DNA of 64,000 nt from Bernardetiaceae bacterium. Its GTDB lineage: Bacteria; Bacteroidota; Bacteroidia; Cytophagales; Thermoflexibacteraceae. This document shows positions 9,883-19,251 of the stretch, in pieces. The notes under the pieces are model-generated. The model worked only from the letters and a program-made list of their open reading frames with translations. It was not told the origin of the DNA and ran no database searches. A program made the position numbers and the translations under genes. The stretch lies in NCBI GenBank assembly GCA_025057115.1, contig JANWWZ010000009.1, positions 1-64,000 on the forward strand. Direction: 5' to 3'. The stretch's first letter is position 1. Each line of letters starts with the position of its first letter.

Positions 9883-9904
9883 GCCTGCTGAAGGTCAGCA
9901 GGCT
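9871..9904. terminator. Bidirectional terminator between purN and clpB
   Basis: A perfect 10-bp stem, AGCCTGCTGA (9882-9891) with TCAGCAGGCT (9895-9904), closes a 3-nt loop and begins inside the purN stop codon. On the minus strand it is followed by a T-rich run (TTATTTTTTT), a strong terminator for clpB. On the plus strand it lacks a T run but may still stop purN transcription. Confidence 0.85.
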
Positions 9905-9924
9905 GCTTAGGAGTTGCCCGAGTG

Positions 9925-12537
9925 TTATTCAAGGGTTACTTCAGTGATGTTGATAAAACGCAGGCGATCTCCGTCTAACTCTATTAAAACAGGGTTTTCT
10001 TTGGTAATGTTTCCTGCCAAAATTTCCTTGCTTAACTCATTGAGCAAGTAGCGTTGCATGACGCGCTTGAGCGGACGGGCGCCAAATTGAGGATCGTAGC
10101 CCAGTTGTGCCAAGTAGTCTAGCGCTTCGGAGGTAGCCTCTATTTCGATGCCGTTTTCCTTCATGCGCTGCTGTATCTGGCGGAATTGTATATCGGTGAT
10201 CTGGCGCATCTGCTTGCGCGTTAGCGGACGGAACATAATAATTTCATCAATTCGGTTGAGAAACTCAGGGCGTATGGTGCGCTTGAGCAGTTCGAAGACT
10301 TCTTCCTTGGTGCGCTCTGTAATTTCTTCGGCATTAAACTCGTTGAGGTGTTCAAAGCGCTCGCGAATGATTTCAGAGCCCAAATTGCTGGTCATGATAA
10401 TGATGGTATTCTTAAAGTTGGCTACCCGACCTTTGTTATCTGTTAGGCGACCATCATCTAACACTTGGAGCAAGATGTTGAACACATCGGGGTGCGCTTT
10501 TTCTATTTCATCGAGCAAGATGACGCTATAAGGCTTGCGTCGAACAGCCTCTGTAAGCTGTCCTCCTTCGTCGTAACCAACATATCCAGGCGGAGCACCG
10601 ATGAGCCGACTCACGCTATGGCGTTCTTGGTATTCGCTCATATCGATGCGCACCATCGCATTTTCATCGTTGAAGAGATACTCTGCTAAGGCTTTAGCCA
10701 GTTCAGTTTTACCTACTCCTGTAGTTCCTAGAAAAATGAATGAGCCGATAGGTCGCTTGGGGTCTTGCAGCCCAGCACGGCTGCGGCGTACTGCATCGGC
10801 TACGGCTCTAATAGCCTCTTCTTGACCTGCTACGCGCTTGCCTAGTTCTTCTTCCAGATTCAAGAGTTTTTCGCGCTCGCTTTGCAGCATCTTGCTCACT
10901 GGGATGCCTGTCCACTTGGCAACTACTTCAGCAATCTGCTCGGCAGTAACCACGTCTTTAAGCAAAGGCTTGTCTTTGGAAAGTTGCTCCATTTGCTTTT
11001 GCAAAGCGGCCAGTTTTCGCTGCGCTTCGGGGATAAGTCCGTAGGTCAATTCGGCGGCTCTGCCGTAATCGCCATCGCGTTGGGCTTGTTTGAGTTCTTT
11101 TTCGTAAGCCTCTATGCGCTCTTTTTCTTGCTGAATGGAGTGAATGATTTCCTTTTCCATTTGCCAGCGGCTGCGCAGGGAGTTGCGCTTGGCTTCCAGC
11201 TCAGCAATTTCGGCATTGAGGACCTTTTCTTTCTCAAAATCCTTTTCGCGACGGATAGCTTCGCGTTCAATTTCTAGTTGCATGATCTTGCGCTGCACTT
11301 CGTCCAGTTCCTCAGGCAAGGAATCTATTTGAATGCGCAGGCGAGCAGCAGCTTCATCCATCAAGTCGATGGCTTTGTCGGGCAAAAAGCGGTCAGTGAT
11401 GTAGCGATGGCTAAGTTGTACAGCGGCAATAATGGCATCGTCCTTAATTTGCACCCCATGATGGAGTTCGTATTTTTCCTTAATGCCCCGCAGAATGGAA
11501 ATGGCATCCTCTGGAGAGGGTTCATCCACCATGACAGCCTGGAAACGGCGTTCAAGGGCTTTGTCTTTTTCAATGTACTTTTGATACTCCTTCAAAGTAG
11601 TAGCGCCGATGGCATGCAGTTCTCCGCGTGCAAGAGCAGGTTTGAGCAAGTTGGCTGCGTCCATGGCTCCTTCCCCGCCTGCTCCTGCTCCTACAAGGGT
11701 ATGAATCTCATCGATAAAGAGGATAATTTTGCCTTCGCTTTCTACTACTTCTTTGATTACGGATTTCAAGCGCTCTTCAAATTCGCCTTTGTACTTTGCC
11801 CCTGCTACCAGCAAACCCATATCCAGGGAGGCAATAGTAACCGACTTAAGATTTTCAGGAACGTCGCCGTTGACAATGCGCTGAGCAAGCCCTTCTACGA
11901 TTGCCGTTTTACCTACCCCGGGCTCCCCTAGCAAAATAGGGTTATTTTTAGTGCGTCGGCTGAGAATTTGCAATACGCGACGGATCTCTTCATCTCGACC
12001 TATGACAGGGTCGATTTTGCCTTGTCGCGCCAGTTCGGTCAGGTTTTTAGAATAACGCGCCAAGGACTGGTACTTAGCTTCAGCGTTTTGGTCGGTTACA
12101 GAGCTGCCGCCACGCATTTCCTTAATGGCAGCGATGAGGTCTTTTTCGGTAAAGCCAGCATCTTTCATAAGAGTGGCTACCTTGTCTTTTCCTCCTAGCA
12201 AGCCGAGCAAAATGTGCTCGATGGCTACGTAAGAGTCTTTGAAAGTACCCAAGGCGCGCTCGGCGCGTTGTAAGGCAGCGGCTGCATCATTGGAAAGGTA
12301 AGGCTGCGTTCCGCTGGATTTGGGATAGCTGTTGATATAATCCTCTAGTCTGGTTTCCAGCAGTCTGCGATTAATGCCTAGTTTTTTATAGAAAAACTGG
12401 GTGATGTTTTCATCCGCTAGCAACACTGCCTTGAGCAGGTGACCTGTTTCAATAATTTGCTGCTGCTTCCCAGAGGCAATTTCAGAAGCCTTCTGAATAG
12501 CTTCCTGTGCTTTGATGGTGTATTGGTTGAAGTTCAT
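9925..12537 (-). CDS. clpB: ATP-dependent disaggregase ClpB (Hsp100)
   Basis: The hexameric AAA+ machine rescues aggregated proteins together with DnaK. The 870-residue protein has the full set of domains: the Clp N-terminal repeat pair (residues 1-150), NBD1 with Walker A GEPGVGKT near 205 and [14 protein letters not shown], and a coiled-coil middle domain rich in Glu/Lys/Gln (about 400-530). NBD2 has Walker A GTTGVGKT near 605 and [16 protein letters not shown], followed by the C-terminal small domain. The middle domain is what separates ClpB from ClpA and ClpC. The gene is monocistronic, with a good terminator. It lies in the same 8-kb stretch as groS-groL, so several heat-shock chaperones are clustered here. 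Confidence 0.98.
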   Translation of the reverse strand: MNFNQYTIKAQEAIQKASEIASGKQQQIIETGHLLKAVLLADENITQFFYKKLGINRRLLETRLEDYINSYPKSSGTQPYLSNDAAAALQRAERALGTFKDSYVAIEHILLGLLGGKDKVATLMKDAGFTEKDLIAAIKEMRGGSSVTDQNAEAKYQSLARYSKNLTELARQGKIDPVIGRDEEIRRVLQILSRRTKNNPILLGEPGVGKTAIVEGLAQRIVNGDVPENLKSVTIASLDMGLLVAGAKYKGEFEERLKSVIKEVVESEGKIILFIDEIHTLVGAGAGGEGAMDAANLLKPALARGELHAIGATTLKEYQKYIEKDKALERRFQAVMVDEPSPEDAISILRGIKEKYELHHGVQIKDDAIIAAVQLSHRYITDRFLPDKAIDLMDEAAARLRIQIDSLPEELDEVQRKIMQLEIEREAIRREKDFEKEKVLNAEIAELEAKRNSLRSRWQMEKEIIHSIQQEKERIEAYEKELKQAQRDGDYGRAAELTYGLIPEAQRKLAALQKQMEQLSKDKPLLKDVVTAEQIAEVVAKWTGIPVSKMLQSEREKLLNLEEELGKRVAGQEEAIRAVADAVRRSRAGLQDPKRPIGSFIFLGTTGVGKTELAKALAEYLFNDENAMVRIDMSEYQERHSVSRLIGAPPGYVGYDEGGQLTEAVRRKPYSVILLDEIEKAHPDVFNILLQVLDDGRLTDNKGRVANFKNTIIIMTSNLGSEIIRERFEHLNEFNAEEITERTKEEVFELLKRTIRPEFLNRIDEIIMFRPLTRKQMRQITDIQFRQIQQRMKENGIEIEATSEALDYLAQLGYDPQFGARPLKRVMQRYLLNELSKEILAGNITKENPVLIELDGDRLRFINITEVTLE

Positions 12538-12564
12538 TGCCTATGCTTATTTAATCGACACATT

Positions 12565-12595
12565 ACAATATAAATTCTTCGCTATGGAAAGCAAA
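12565..12595 (-). promoter_or_regulatory. Candidate clpB promoter (Bacteroidota sigma-A type)
   Basis: Read on the minus strand, TTTG is followed after exactly 19 bases by TATATTGT, close to the Bacteroidota pattern TTTG-N19-TAnnTTTG with mismatches in the -7 box. It ends 28 bp before the clpB ATG. No experimental support; pattern match only. Confidence 0.35.
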
Positions 12596-12806
12596 GCGCA
12601 ACCCAAATTTTTATATCAGACTTTTTGTCTGCTTTTTTTGTATCCCTTGCGGAAATACTGACATTTTGACATTTTAACACAGCCTTAAAAAAGGAGCCTC
12701 CTTAAGAAATGTAAACATAACATTGCCTACACAAAAAAGTAAAAGCCTGCCGATAGCTTTGTGGGCAAAAATAGGTTGCATCTTTGTCAAAAAAATTGTG
12801 TCGTGT

Positions 12807-15632
12807 ATGAAATTTAAACTACTTTTTGCTGCTTTTTTCTACGCCATGTGTCTGTGTACCAATCTCTACGTATGGGCTCAACAGGTAGGCACGATTAAAG
12901 GCTCCGTAAGAGATGCTGCAACTAAAGAGATCATTATCGGCGCCAACGTCGTTATCGAAGGAACAACCACAGGTAGCTCCACTGACTTAGATGGAAATTT
13001 TTCAATTAAGGTAGCCCCCGGCACTTACAAACTGAAAATTAGCTACATCTCCTACAAGCCTTTAGTGATAGAAAACCTCGTAGTAGAGGTGGGGAAAGTA
13101 GCTTTGGTTAATGCCTTTATAGAAGAAGAGTCCCGCGCATTGGAAGAAGTAACCGTTACTGCTGAAAGGCAAACCAATACCATCGTAGCTTTAGTCAACG
13201 AAATCAAGTTTGCCGAAACGGTTATGGTAGGCATTTCAGGGGACCAAATCCAAAAAACGCAAGACCGCGATGCTGCCCAGGTAGTGCGCCGCATTGCGGG
13301 AGTATCGGTAGTGGATGATCGTTTCATCGTGGTGCGCGGTCTAGGGGCACGCTACAATACTGTCATGCTCAATGATGTACTTACCCCTAGCTCAGAAGTG
13401 GATGTAAAATCTTTCTCTTTTGATTTAATTCCCAGCGGCGTCATTGACCGCATTACCATCTCCAAAGCTGGCGCTGCTGACATGGCAGGCGAATTTGCAG
13501 GCGGGGTGATTAAAATCTATACTCGCAACGACCCAGAAGAAAATAAAGTCTCTTTTTCCTTATCCACAGGTATACGCGCCAATACTACTTTTCAAAATGT
13601 CAAGCGCTACCAGGGCAGCAACACTGACTTTCTCGGCTTTGACAACGGTTTGCGGCAACTTCCTTCAGCATTTCCCAAACGCGATGCCTTCGTAAATGCC
13701 TCCATCAGCCAGCGAGCAGAAATGGCTAACCAACTACCCAATATATGGCTAGCAACTCCTCAAAACGTAGCCCCCGACCTGCGGTTTAATTTTAACCTTA
13801 CTCGCTCCTTTACCAACAAAAAGGGATGGAAAGTAGGAAATCTCACTGGAATTAGTTACAGCAATACACATCAATATGCCCTGGTTCAGCAGGATCGCTT
13901 TATTTTCAATGGCGCTACCCAAACGAACGACTTGCCCGAAGCTACTTACAAAGACGATTTTTATTCCAACAACGTCCGACTGGGCATTTTACATAACTGG
14001 ACTTTCCGCCTCAACGAGCGCACTAAAATAGAGTTCCGCAATCTGTTCAATCAAATGGGAACTTCGGAAACTACCTTTCGCGATGGGCGGGACTTCGGCA
14101 TAGGGCTCGACTTCCGCAACTACGCTTACCGCTATGAACAACGCAGCATTTACTCGGGTCAAATTAGTGGAAAACATACCCTGAATGAAAAAAATTACCT
14201 CAATTGGACAGCAGGCTTTAATTATACCAACCGCAAAGAGCCAGACTTGCGCCGCTTCCGCACAAGACGCTCAGACGATAGAGAAAATTACGAAGTTATT
14301 GAGGCTCCTACAGGAGGTGCTTTGTTCGAAAATGCTCGCTTCTACTCCACGCTCAACGAAATAGGAATAACAGGAGCGCTTAATTACGAACGAAGAGTTA
14401 TCCTCGGCAACAACGAAAGTTTGGTCACTAAACTCCGCACAGGAGTGTATACCGAGCAAAAGTTCCGCAACTTCGAAGCAAGATGGTTTTCCTACGTGCG
14501 CGCAAGTGGTTTATTTGACCGCTCCATTCTCCTCCAACCTTTTGACAAAATTTTTTCACCGCAATTTGTCAATGGTACCAACGGCTGGACATTAGTAGAA
14601 GGCACTAAGCCGAGCGACACCTACAGTGCTCAAAATACCCTGGTTGCACTTTACGCCTCCGCTGCCGTTCCAATTACGAAAAAGTTTAGCGCTATTTTAG
14701 GACTGCGAGGGGAGTTCAACCGCCAACAAATGCAATCAAGAGGTATCGGCGGCAATCGAATCAATGTAGATAATCCCATCTTATCCCCTCTCCCCTCCAT
14801 CAACCTGAGTTATGACATTACCGAAAAAATGCTCGTGCGCGCTGCCTACTCTGCTACCATCAACCGACCAGAATTTAGAGAGTTGGCTCCTTTCCTCTAC
14901 TACGACTTTACTAATGACTTTAACTTCATTGGCAACCCTAATTTGAAAATTTCCACCGTACAGAACATAGACCTACGCTGGGAGCTCTACCCTTCTGAAA
15001 CAGAGCAAGTTTCTTTCGGTGGTTTCTACAAGCGCTTCAAAAATCCCATAGAAATTGCAGCAGAAGTAACAGGAGGTGGCACCACGCGCACTTATAGTTT
15101 TCAAAACGCCGACGCGGCTGAAAACTTTGGTTTGGAAGCCGAAGTGCGCAAGTCGCTTTACAATCTTAGCAACATCAAGTTTATCCAAGATTTGACCATA
15201 GTAATGAATGCTGCCCTTGTTCGCAGCAAGGTGCGCTTTTCAGGAGATGTGGCTTTGACTCAAGAAGACCGCGCATTAGCGTTTCAGTCTCCCTACTTAC
15301 TCAACGTAGGCTTATTTTACAACAACGACGATAGCCAAACTCAATTTAATATTCTCTACAACGTAATCGGTCCACGCATCAACATTGTGGGCAACATTCA
15401 ACAGTTTCCAAGTATTTACGAAATGCCACGTCATGCCATTGACCTTTCTTTTACTCAAGGCATTGGAAAGCACATAGAAATTAAAGCAGGCGTGCAAGAC
15501 CTACTCAATGCTCCTGTGCTTTTCTTAGAAGATACCAACCGCGATGGCAAAGCAGTAAAAGGCACCGATCTCAACTTTATGAACTTTAGACGCGGTCAAT
15601 ATTTCTCGGCAGGAATTACTTACAAGTTTTGA
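12807..15632 (+). CDS. TonB-dependent outer-membrane receptor with carboxypeptidase-like N-domain
   Basis: The product is an outer-membrane active-transport channel driven by TonB. The preferred start is the ATG of MKFKLLFAAFFYAM, which gives a clear signal peptide ending near WAQQ; an ATG 84 bp upstream would add 28 residues without one. In the 941-residue protein a CarboxypepD_reg-like domain (TIKGSVRDAATKEIIIGANV...) covers about residues 28-110. The plug (AAQVVRRIAGVSVVDDRFIVVRGLG, near 145) follows, then a beta-barrel ending in FSAGITYKF with the usual terminal Phe. The plug style differs from SusC. The lipoprotein gene 19 bp downstream is very likely its partner. The substrate is unknown. 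Confidence 0.9.
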   Translation: MKFKLLFAAFFYAMCLCTNLYVWAQQVGTIKGSVRDAATKEIIIGANVVIEGTTTGSSTDLDGNFSIKVAPGTYKLKISYISYKPLVIENLVVEVGKVALVNAFIEEESRALEEVTVTAERQTNTIVALVNEIKFAETVMVGISGDQIQKTQDRDAAQVVRRIAGVSVVDDRFIVVRGLGARYNTVMLNDVLTPSSEVDVKSFSFDLIPSGVIDRITISKAGAADMAGEFAGGVIKIYTRNDPEENKVSFSLSTGIRANTTFQNVKRYQGSNTDFLGFDNGLRQLPSAFPKRDAFVNASISQRAEMANQLPNIWLATPQNVAPDLRFNFNLTRSFTNKKGWKVGNLTGISYSNTHQYALVQQDRFIFNGATQTNDLPEATYKDDFYSNNVRLGILHNWTFRLNERTKIEFRNLFNQMGTSETTFRDGRDFGIGLDFRNYAYRYEQRSIYSGQISGKHTLNEKNYLNWTAGFNYTNRKEPDLRRFRTRRSDDRENYEVIEAPTGGALFENARFYSTLNEIGITGALNYERRVILGNNESLVTKLRTGVYTEQKFRNFEARWFSYVRASGLFDRSILLQPFDKIFSPQFVNGTNGWTLVEGTKPSDTYSAQNTLVALYASAAVPITKKFSAILGLRGEFNRQQMQSRGIGGNRINVDNPILSPLPSINLSYDITEKMLVRAAYSATINRPEFRELAPFLYYDFTNDFNFIGNPNLKISTVQNIDLRWELYPSETEQVSFGGFYKRFKNPIEIAAEVTGGGTTRTYSFQNADAAENFGLEAEVRKSLYNLSNIKFIQDLTIVMNAALVRSKVRFSGDVALTQEDRALAFQSPYLLNVGLFYNNDDSQTQFNILYNVIGPRINIVGNIQQFPSIYEMPRHAIDLSFTQGIGKHIEIKAGVQDLLNAPVLFLEDTNRDGKAVKGTDLNFMNFRRGQYFSAGITYKF

Positions 15633-15651
15633 ATATCACCAATTAACTACC

Positions 15652-17010
15652 ATGCTCATGAGAACACTCAAGTATTATTTAGTTGCTGCCTTACTGTTGG
15701 CAGTAGGTTCATGCAAAAAGAAAGAAGAAGGACCCGTAGAAACAGGTCCACGCGATGCAAAAAATCGAGTAATTCTGGAAGGTAACATCACTACCAACCG
15801 GACCTTAGTGGCTTCTGAAAAGTATATCTTAAGAGGATTTGTACGCGTTAAAGCAGGTGCTACCTTGACTATCCCTCCGGGAACTATCATTTTTGGCGAC
15901 AAAGCAACTTCGGGAACCCTTATCATAGAACGCGGTGGAAAACTGATTGCAGACGGTACCCCTACTCAGCCAATTGTATTTACTTCTGATCAACCTCCAG
16001 GACAGCGCTCTTACGGCGATTGGGGCGGTATTGTAATTTTAGGTAATGCTCCTACCAACAAGCCCACCACTACTCTCATTGAAGGCATTCCAGACGGACC
16101 GTACGGAGGTAATGACCCCAATGACAATTCTGGAGTGCTGCGCTATGTCCGGATAGAATTTTCAGGTATTCCCATTACACCAGGAAACGAAATTAATGGC
16201 TTGACAATGGGCGGAGTAGGTCGTGGGACTACTATTGAATATGTACAAGTTTCTTTCTGCGGTGACGATGCCTTTGAATGGTTTGGTGGCAATGTAAACT
16301 GCAGATATTTGGTGTCTCATCGCACTTGGGACGACGATTTTGACGTAGACTTCGGCTACAGTGGAAATGTGCAATTTGCTGTCGCCCTGCGCGATCCTGC
16401 TATTGCTGATCAATCCACCTCCAACGGCATTGAAAGTGATAACGATGCCAACGGTACCAACGACCAGCCCTTTACTTCTTGCACTTTCTCTAACTTAAGT
16501 GTATTCGGTCCTTTAGGCAGAGGAGTTGCAAATGTGAATTCTCTCTTTGGTCGAGGAGCGCACCTGCGCCGCAATACAGAAAGCTCTATCTTCAATAGCG
16601 TGTTTACCGGCTGGGTGGAAGGATTGCGCCTAGATGGTTCTGCAACACAAAACAAAGTCAATACGGGAGCTTTAGATATTCGCCGCAATTTCCATGCAGG
16701 TCACGGACGAAATATTAACGTAGCAGGAGGAGCTACCTTACCTGAAATTGAAACATGGTTTAACGCTCCTGCACGTGGTAACAGAATATTTGGATCTATT
16801 AGCGAGCTAGGACTCAATGCCCAAAATTTCAACATGACAGCTCCTAATTTCTTGCCGCAGACAGGTTCACCCTTGCTTTCAGGAGCCAGCTTCACAGAAG
16901 CTAAGTTGCAAAATCCTTTCTTTCAGCAAGTTCCTCATATTGGTGCTTTCGGCACTACCGACTGGACGCGCGGTTGGACTAATTTCGACCCCCAAAATAC
17001 CGTTTACTAA
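15652..17010 (+). CDS. Surface lipoprotein with parallel beta-helix features, partner of the TonB receptor
   Basis: This 452-residue protein starts with a lipoprotein signal (LLAVGSC, lipid-modified Cys near residue 21) followed by KKKEE. The body has the repeated pattern of right-handed beta-helix proteins: GATLTIPPGTIIFGDKATSG, GGKLIADGTPTQPIVFTSDQ, GDWGGIVILGNAPTNKP, then short Gly/Asn-rich turns. Such proteins are common beside TonB receptors in Bacteroidota. Its placement 19 bp after the receptor suggests an operon and a role in capturing a ligand at the cell surface; this is inference. An alternative start two codons in (MRTLKYY) is equally likely. A hairpin terminator follows. Confidence 0.8.
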   Translation: MLMRTLKYYLVAALLLAVGSCKKKEEGPVETGPRDAKNRVILEGNITTNRTLVASEKYILRGFVRVKAGATLTIPPGTIIFGDKATSGTLIIERGGKLIADGTPTQPIVFTSDQPPGQRSYGDWGGIVILGNAPTNKPTTTLIEGIPDGPYGGNDPNDNSGVLRYVRIEFSGIPITPGNEINGLTMGGVGRGTTIEYVQVSFCGDDAFEWFGGNVNCRYLVSHRTWDDDFDVDFGYSGNVQFAVALRDPAIADQSTSNGIESDNDANGTNDQPFTSCTFSNLSVFGPLGRGVANVNSLFGRGAHLRRNTESSIFNSVFTGWVEGLRLDGSATQNKVNTGALDIRRNFHAGHGRNINVAGGATLPEIETWFNAPARGNRIFGSISELGLNAQNFNMTAPNFLPQTGSPLLSGASFTEAKLQNPFFQQVPHIGAFGTTDWTRGWTNFDPQNTVY

Positions 17011-17037
17011 ATCTTTTGGATTAATTCCAGCAAAGGC

Positions 17038-17060
17038 ATTCGGCACTTGCCGAATATTTT
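17038..17060 (+). terminator. Terminator after the lipoprotein gene
   Basis: A 7-bp stem, ATTCGGC (17038-17044) with GCCGAAT (17049-17055), closes the tetraloop ACTT and is followed by ATTTTAC. It lies 28 bp after the stop at 17010 and probably ends the receptor-lipoprotein transcript. Confidence 0.65.
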
Positions 17061-17069
17061 ACACAGACA

Positions 17070-17135
17070 CATTAGCTTCCCTGAAAAACCTTGGCGGCAT
17101 TGCCGCGAAGGTTTTTGTATTTAAAAAAATGCTAC
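17070..17135 (+). repeat. Duplicated terminator-like element, copy 1
   Basis: This copy starts CATTAGCTTCCCTGAAAAACC. Its core is a long hairpin: AAAAACCTT (17084-17092) pairs with AAGGTTTTT (17108-17116), then after a G-G mismatch GCGGC pairs with GCCGC around the loop ATT. A T-rich run follows. It resembles a strong second terminator after the receptor operon. Confidence 0.75.
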
Positions 17136-17216
17136 GCCGTTAGTGTCCTTGCATGCGGCAAATAAAGTTCGTCAAACACGCAACGGCGTCGAGAGATATA
17201 AACAGCAATCTAGACG

Positions 17217-17285
17217 CATTAGCTTCCCTGAACAAACCTTGGCGGCATGCCGCGAAAGTTTTGTCTTTTTAAAAGATGCCTATCC
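17217..17285 (+). repeat. Duplicated terminator-like element, copy 2
   Basis: This is a diverged copy of the element at 17070, 147 bp away. It keeps CATTAGCTTCCCTGAA and the CCTTGGCGGCA...GCCGCGAA core. The outer stem is weakened (AAAGTTTT instead of AAGGTTTTT) and the loop is one base shorter. It looks like a decaying duplicate. Confidence 0.75.
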
Positions 17286-17553
17286 TCTGGGATTCCGTTC
17301 AAGTTTCTCCTTCGCAAAAGCCTACGTGCGTTCAACTCAGAAGGCGCGCAAATTTTTTAAATATTTTCATTCTTCAAAGCACAGCATCTGACTGATCCAA
17401 GTCACAGTCAGGGATAGGTAAATTTTTTAGCATCTTCGAGAAAAAAAACTTGCTAAGCTGTAGCCTTTTAGATAATTTTTTCTATTTTCCTTTGCTGATC
17501 TGAAACGGCAACAAAAACAACTCGAAATTTTTTCGCCATCCTTGATAACCCTG

Positions 17554-19140
17554 TCATTGAGCCCTATACCCATTGCCGCGAATGACTTTGCCTGGACGAG
17601 CTCCTGTATGCTCTCCGTTTTCCACCACCACTACTCCATTAACCAGTACATGGCTAATTCCTTGTGAATAGGCATGAGGTTTTTCAAAAGTGGCTCGGTC
17701 AATGATGGTTTGAGGGTTGAAAATTACTATGTCCGCCCAATACCCTGGACGAATCAATCCGCGGTCTGTAATGCCAAAGCGCTGGGCAGGCATCGAAGTC
17801 ATTTTTCGAATGGCTTCTTCCAACCTGATGAGTTTTTTCTCTCGCACATATCTTCCTAAGACGCGGGCATTGCTGCCATATCCTCGAGGATGTGGAACAT
17901 CCTTGCCAAAATAATATACCCCAGCATCTGACGCAATCATAGTAAGCGGACTTGCCATAATGCGGCTTACATCTTCTTCACTCATGCTGTGATAAACCAT
18001 TTGCGCTCCGCCGTTAAGCATCATCTCTATAACAGTTTCTATTTCATGGCGCAATTTAGTGCGGGTTTTACCGAGCCTTTTTTTAGTAATTTGGCTAATG
18101 TTAAGACCTTGATAAGTAGTGTCTGCTTTATAGCGGGCTACATAAGCATAATCCATGCGTCCCGAAGCGCTGCGCCAAGCCATGTTTCGCTCAATTTCTG
18201 AGATGATTTTCGCTCTTATTTTTGGGTCAGTTAAACGAGCTCTAACAGCTGAATCGCCATCGGCAAGAGCCCAAGCAGGCAGCAATACTCCTAAATTGGT
18301 GCTGCTGGCAGGATAAGGATACTGGTCCAAAGTCACGTCGATTCCTTCAGCGCGAGCCCGTTCAATAGCGGCTATCATTTCTCGGCTTCGCCCCCAGTTG
18401 CTGTACCCCGAAGCCTTAAAATGAGAAATTTGAACGGGTATTTTGGCTTGTCTGGCAATTTCCAAAGTTTCGCTGATGGCTGCCATCACCGAATCGGCTT
18501 CATTGCGCATGTGGGTGGCATAAATGCCTCCATATCGCGCTGCTACTTTTGCCAGCCCTATAATTTCTTCAGTTTTAGCGTAAGCGCCAGGAATGTAAAT
18601 CAATCCAGAAGATAATCCCAAAGCTCCTTGCTGCATCATTTTTTCCATAATGGCTTCCATTTTTGCCTGCTCTTGGGGAGTAGGATCGCGGCGTGCCAAT
18701 CGCATCACTGCCCAACGAATGCTATTGTGCCCAGCAAGGGTGCCGATGTTAGGGGAAATACCTATGTTTTCTAACTGTTGGAAAAACGCCTCTAAGTTCA
18801 GTTGTGAACTTCCACAATTGCCCGTAATAAGAGTAGTAACCCCATCATAGATAAAGTTTTCAGCTTGGGGAAGTTCTATGATTCGCTCTTCTATGTGCGT
18901 ATGGACGTCTATAAATCCAGGAGCTACTACCTGCCGCTGCGCATCGATAACCTTAGCGGCTTGTGCATGGGCCAGGTTTCCTATAGCAACGATTTTTCCG
19001 TTTTGGATTGCTACATCCGCTTCATACCACGGATTTGCCGACCCATCTATAATTTTGCCGTTGCGTATCAGTACATCGTAATGTTGCGACTGAGCCGCTG
19101 AAGCCAGCAGAAAAACCAGCATCGCGCCTAAAGACTTCAT
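17554..19140 (-). CDS. Exported D-aminoacylase / N-acyl-D-amino-acid deacylase family hydrolase
   Basis: Members of this amidohydrolase family hydrolyse N-acyl-D-amino acids or related amides. The chosen ATG (MKSLGAMLVFLLASAAQSQ) gives a clean signal peptide; an ATG four codons upstream is also possible. In the 528-residue protein DVLIRNGKIIDGSANPWYEADV and GFIDVHTHIE (the metal-binding HxH) lie near the N-terminus. TLITGNCGSS, THMRNEADSV, ISHFKASG and DQYPYPASSTNL follow in the family order, with the late metal ligand in MIASDAGVYYFG. It is likely periplasmic. The gene stands alone, divergent from the first PBP1A gene, which may hint at peptidoglycan-derived D-amino-acid substrates; that link is only positional. 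Confidence 0.87.
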   Translation of the reverse strand: MKSLGAMLVFLLASAAQSQHYDVLIRNGKIIDGSANPWYEADVAIQNGKIVAIGNLAHAQAAKVIDAQRQVVAPGFIDVHTHIEERIIELPQAENFIYDGVTTLITGNCGSSQLNLEAFFQQLENIGISPNIGTLAGHNSIRWAVMRLARRDPTPQEQAKMEAIMEKMMQQGALGLSSGLIYIPGAYAKTEEIIGLAKVAARYGGIYATHMRNEADSVMAAISETLEIARQAKIPVQISHFKASGYSNWGRSREMIAAIERARAEGIDVTLDQYPYPASSTNLGVLLPAWALADGDSAVRARLTDPKIRAKIISEIERNMAWRSASGRMDYAYVARYKADTTYQGLNISQITKKRLGKTRTKLRHEIETVIEMMLNGGAQMVYHSMSEEDVSRIMASPLTMIASDAGVYYFGKDVPHPRGYGSNARVLGRYVREKKLIRLEEAIRKMTSMPAQRFGITDRGLIRPGYWADIVIFNPQTIIDRATFEKPHAYSQGISHVLVNGVVVVENGEHTGARPGKVIRGNGYRAQ

Positions 19141-19251
19141 TCGTGCTTCCATAGATGCCTCATCAAGGTTTGATAAAGATATTCATTTGGCTCGAACCTA
19201 AAAACTGGCTTATTTTTGAGTAAAATTGTACGCTATTAAAGAACCAACAAG

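Larger units (their letters stand above)
17011..17553. other. Gene-free stretch with terminators and a duplicated element
   Basis: No credible protein gene is seen in these 543 bp. It holds the lipoprotein-gene terminator (17038-17060), two copies of a 66-69-bp hairpin element (17070-17135 and 17217-17285), and complementary 8-bp arms ACGCCGTT (17134-17141) and AACGGCGT (17182-17189) between them. A 7-bp stem, CTGACTG/CAGTCAG, lies at 17388-17411. The right half is AT-rich with several T runs. Reading frames across it are short and unlike any family. Confidence 0.6.

Noticed and set aside
17143-17391. 82-residue frame in the gap after the lipoprotein gene
   Set aside because: It crosses the duplicated hairpin element, has no family likeness and no promoter or coding bias.
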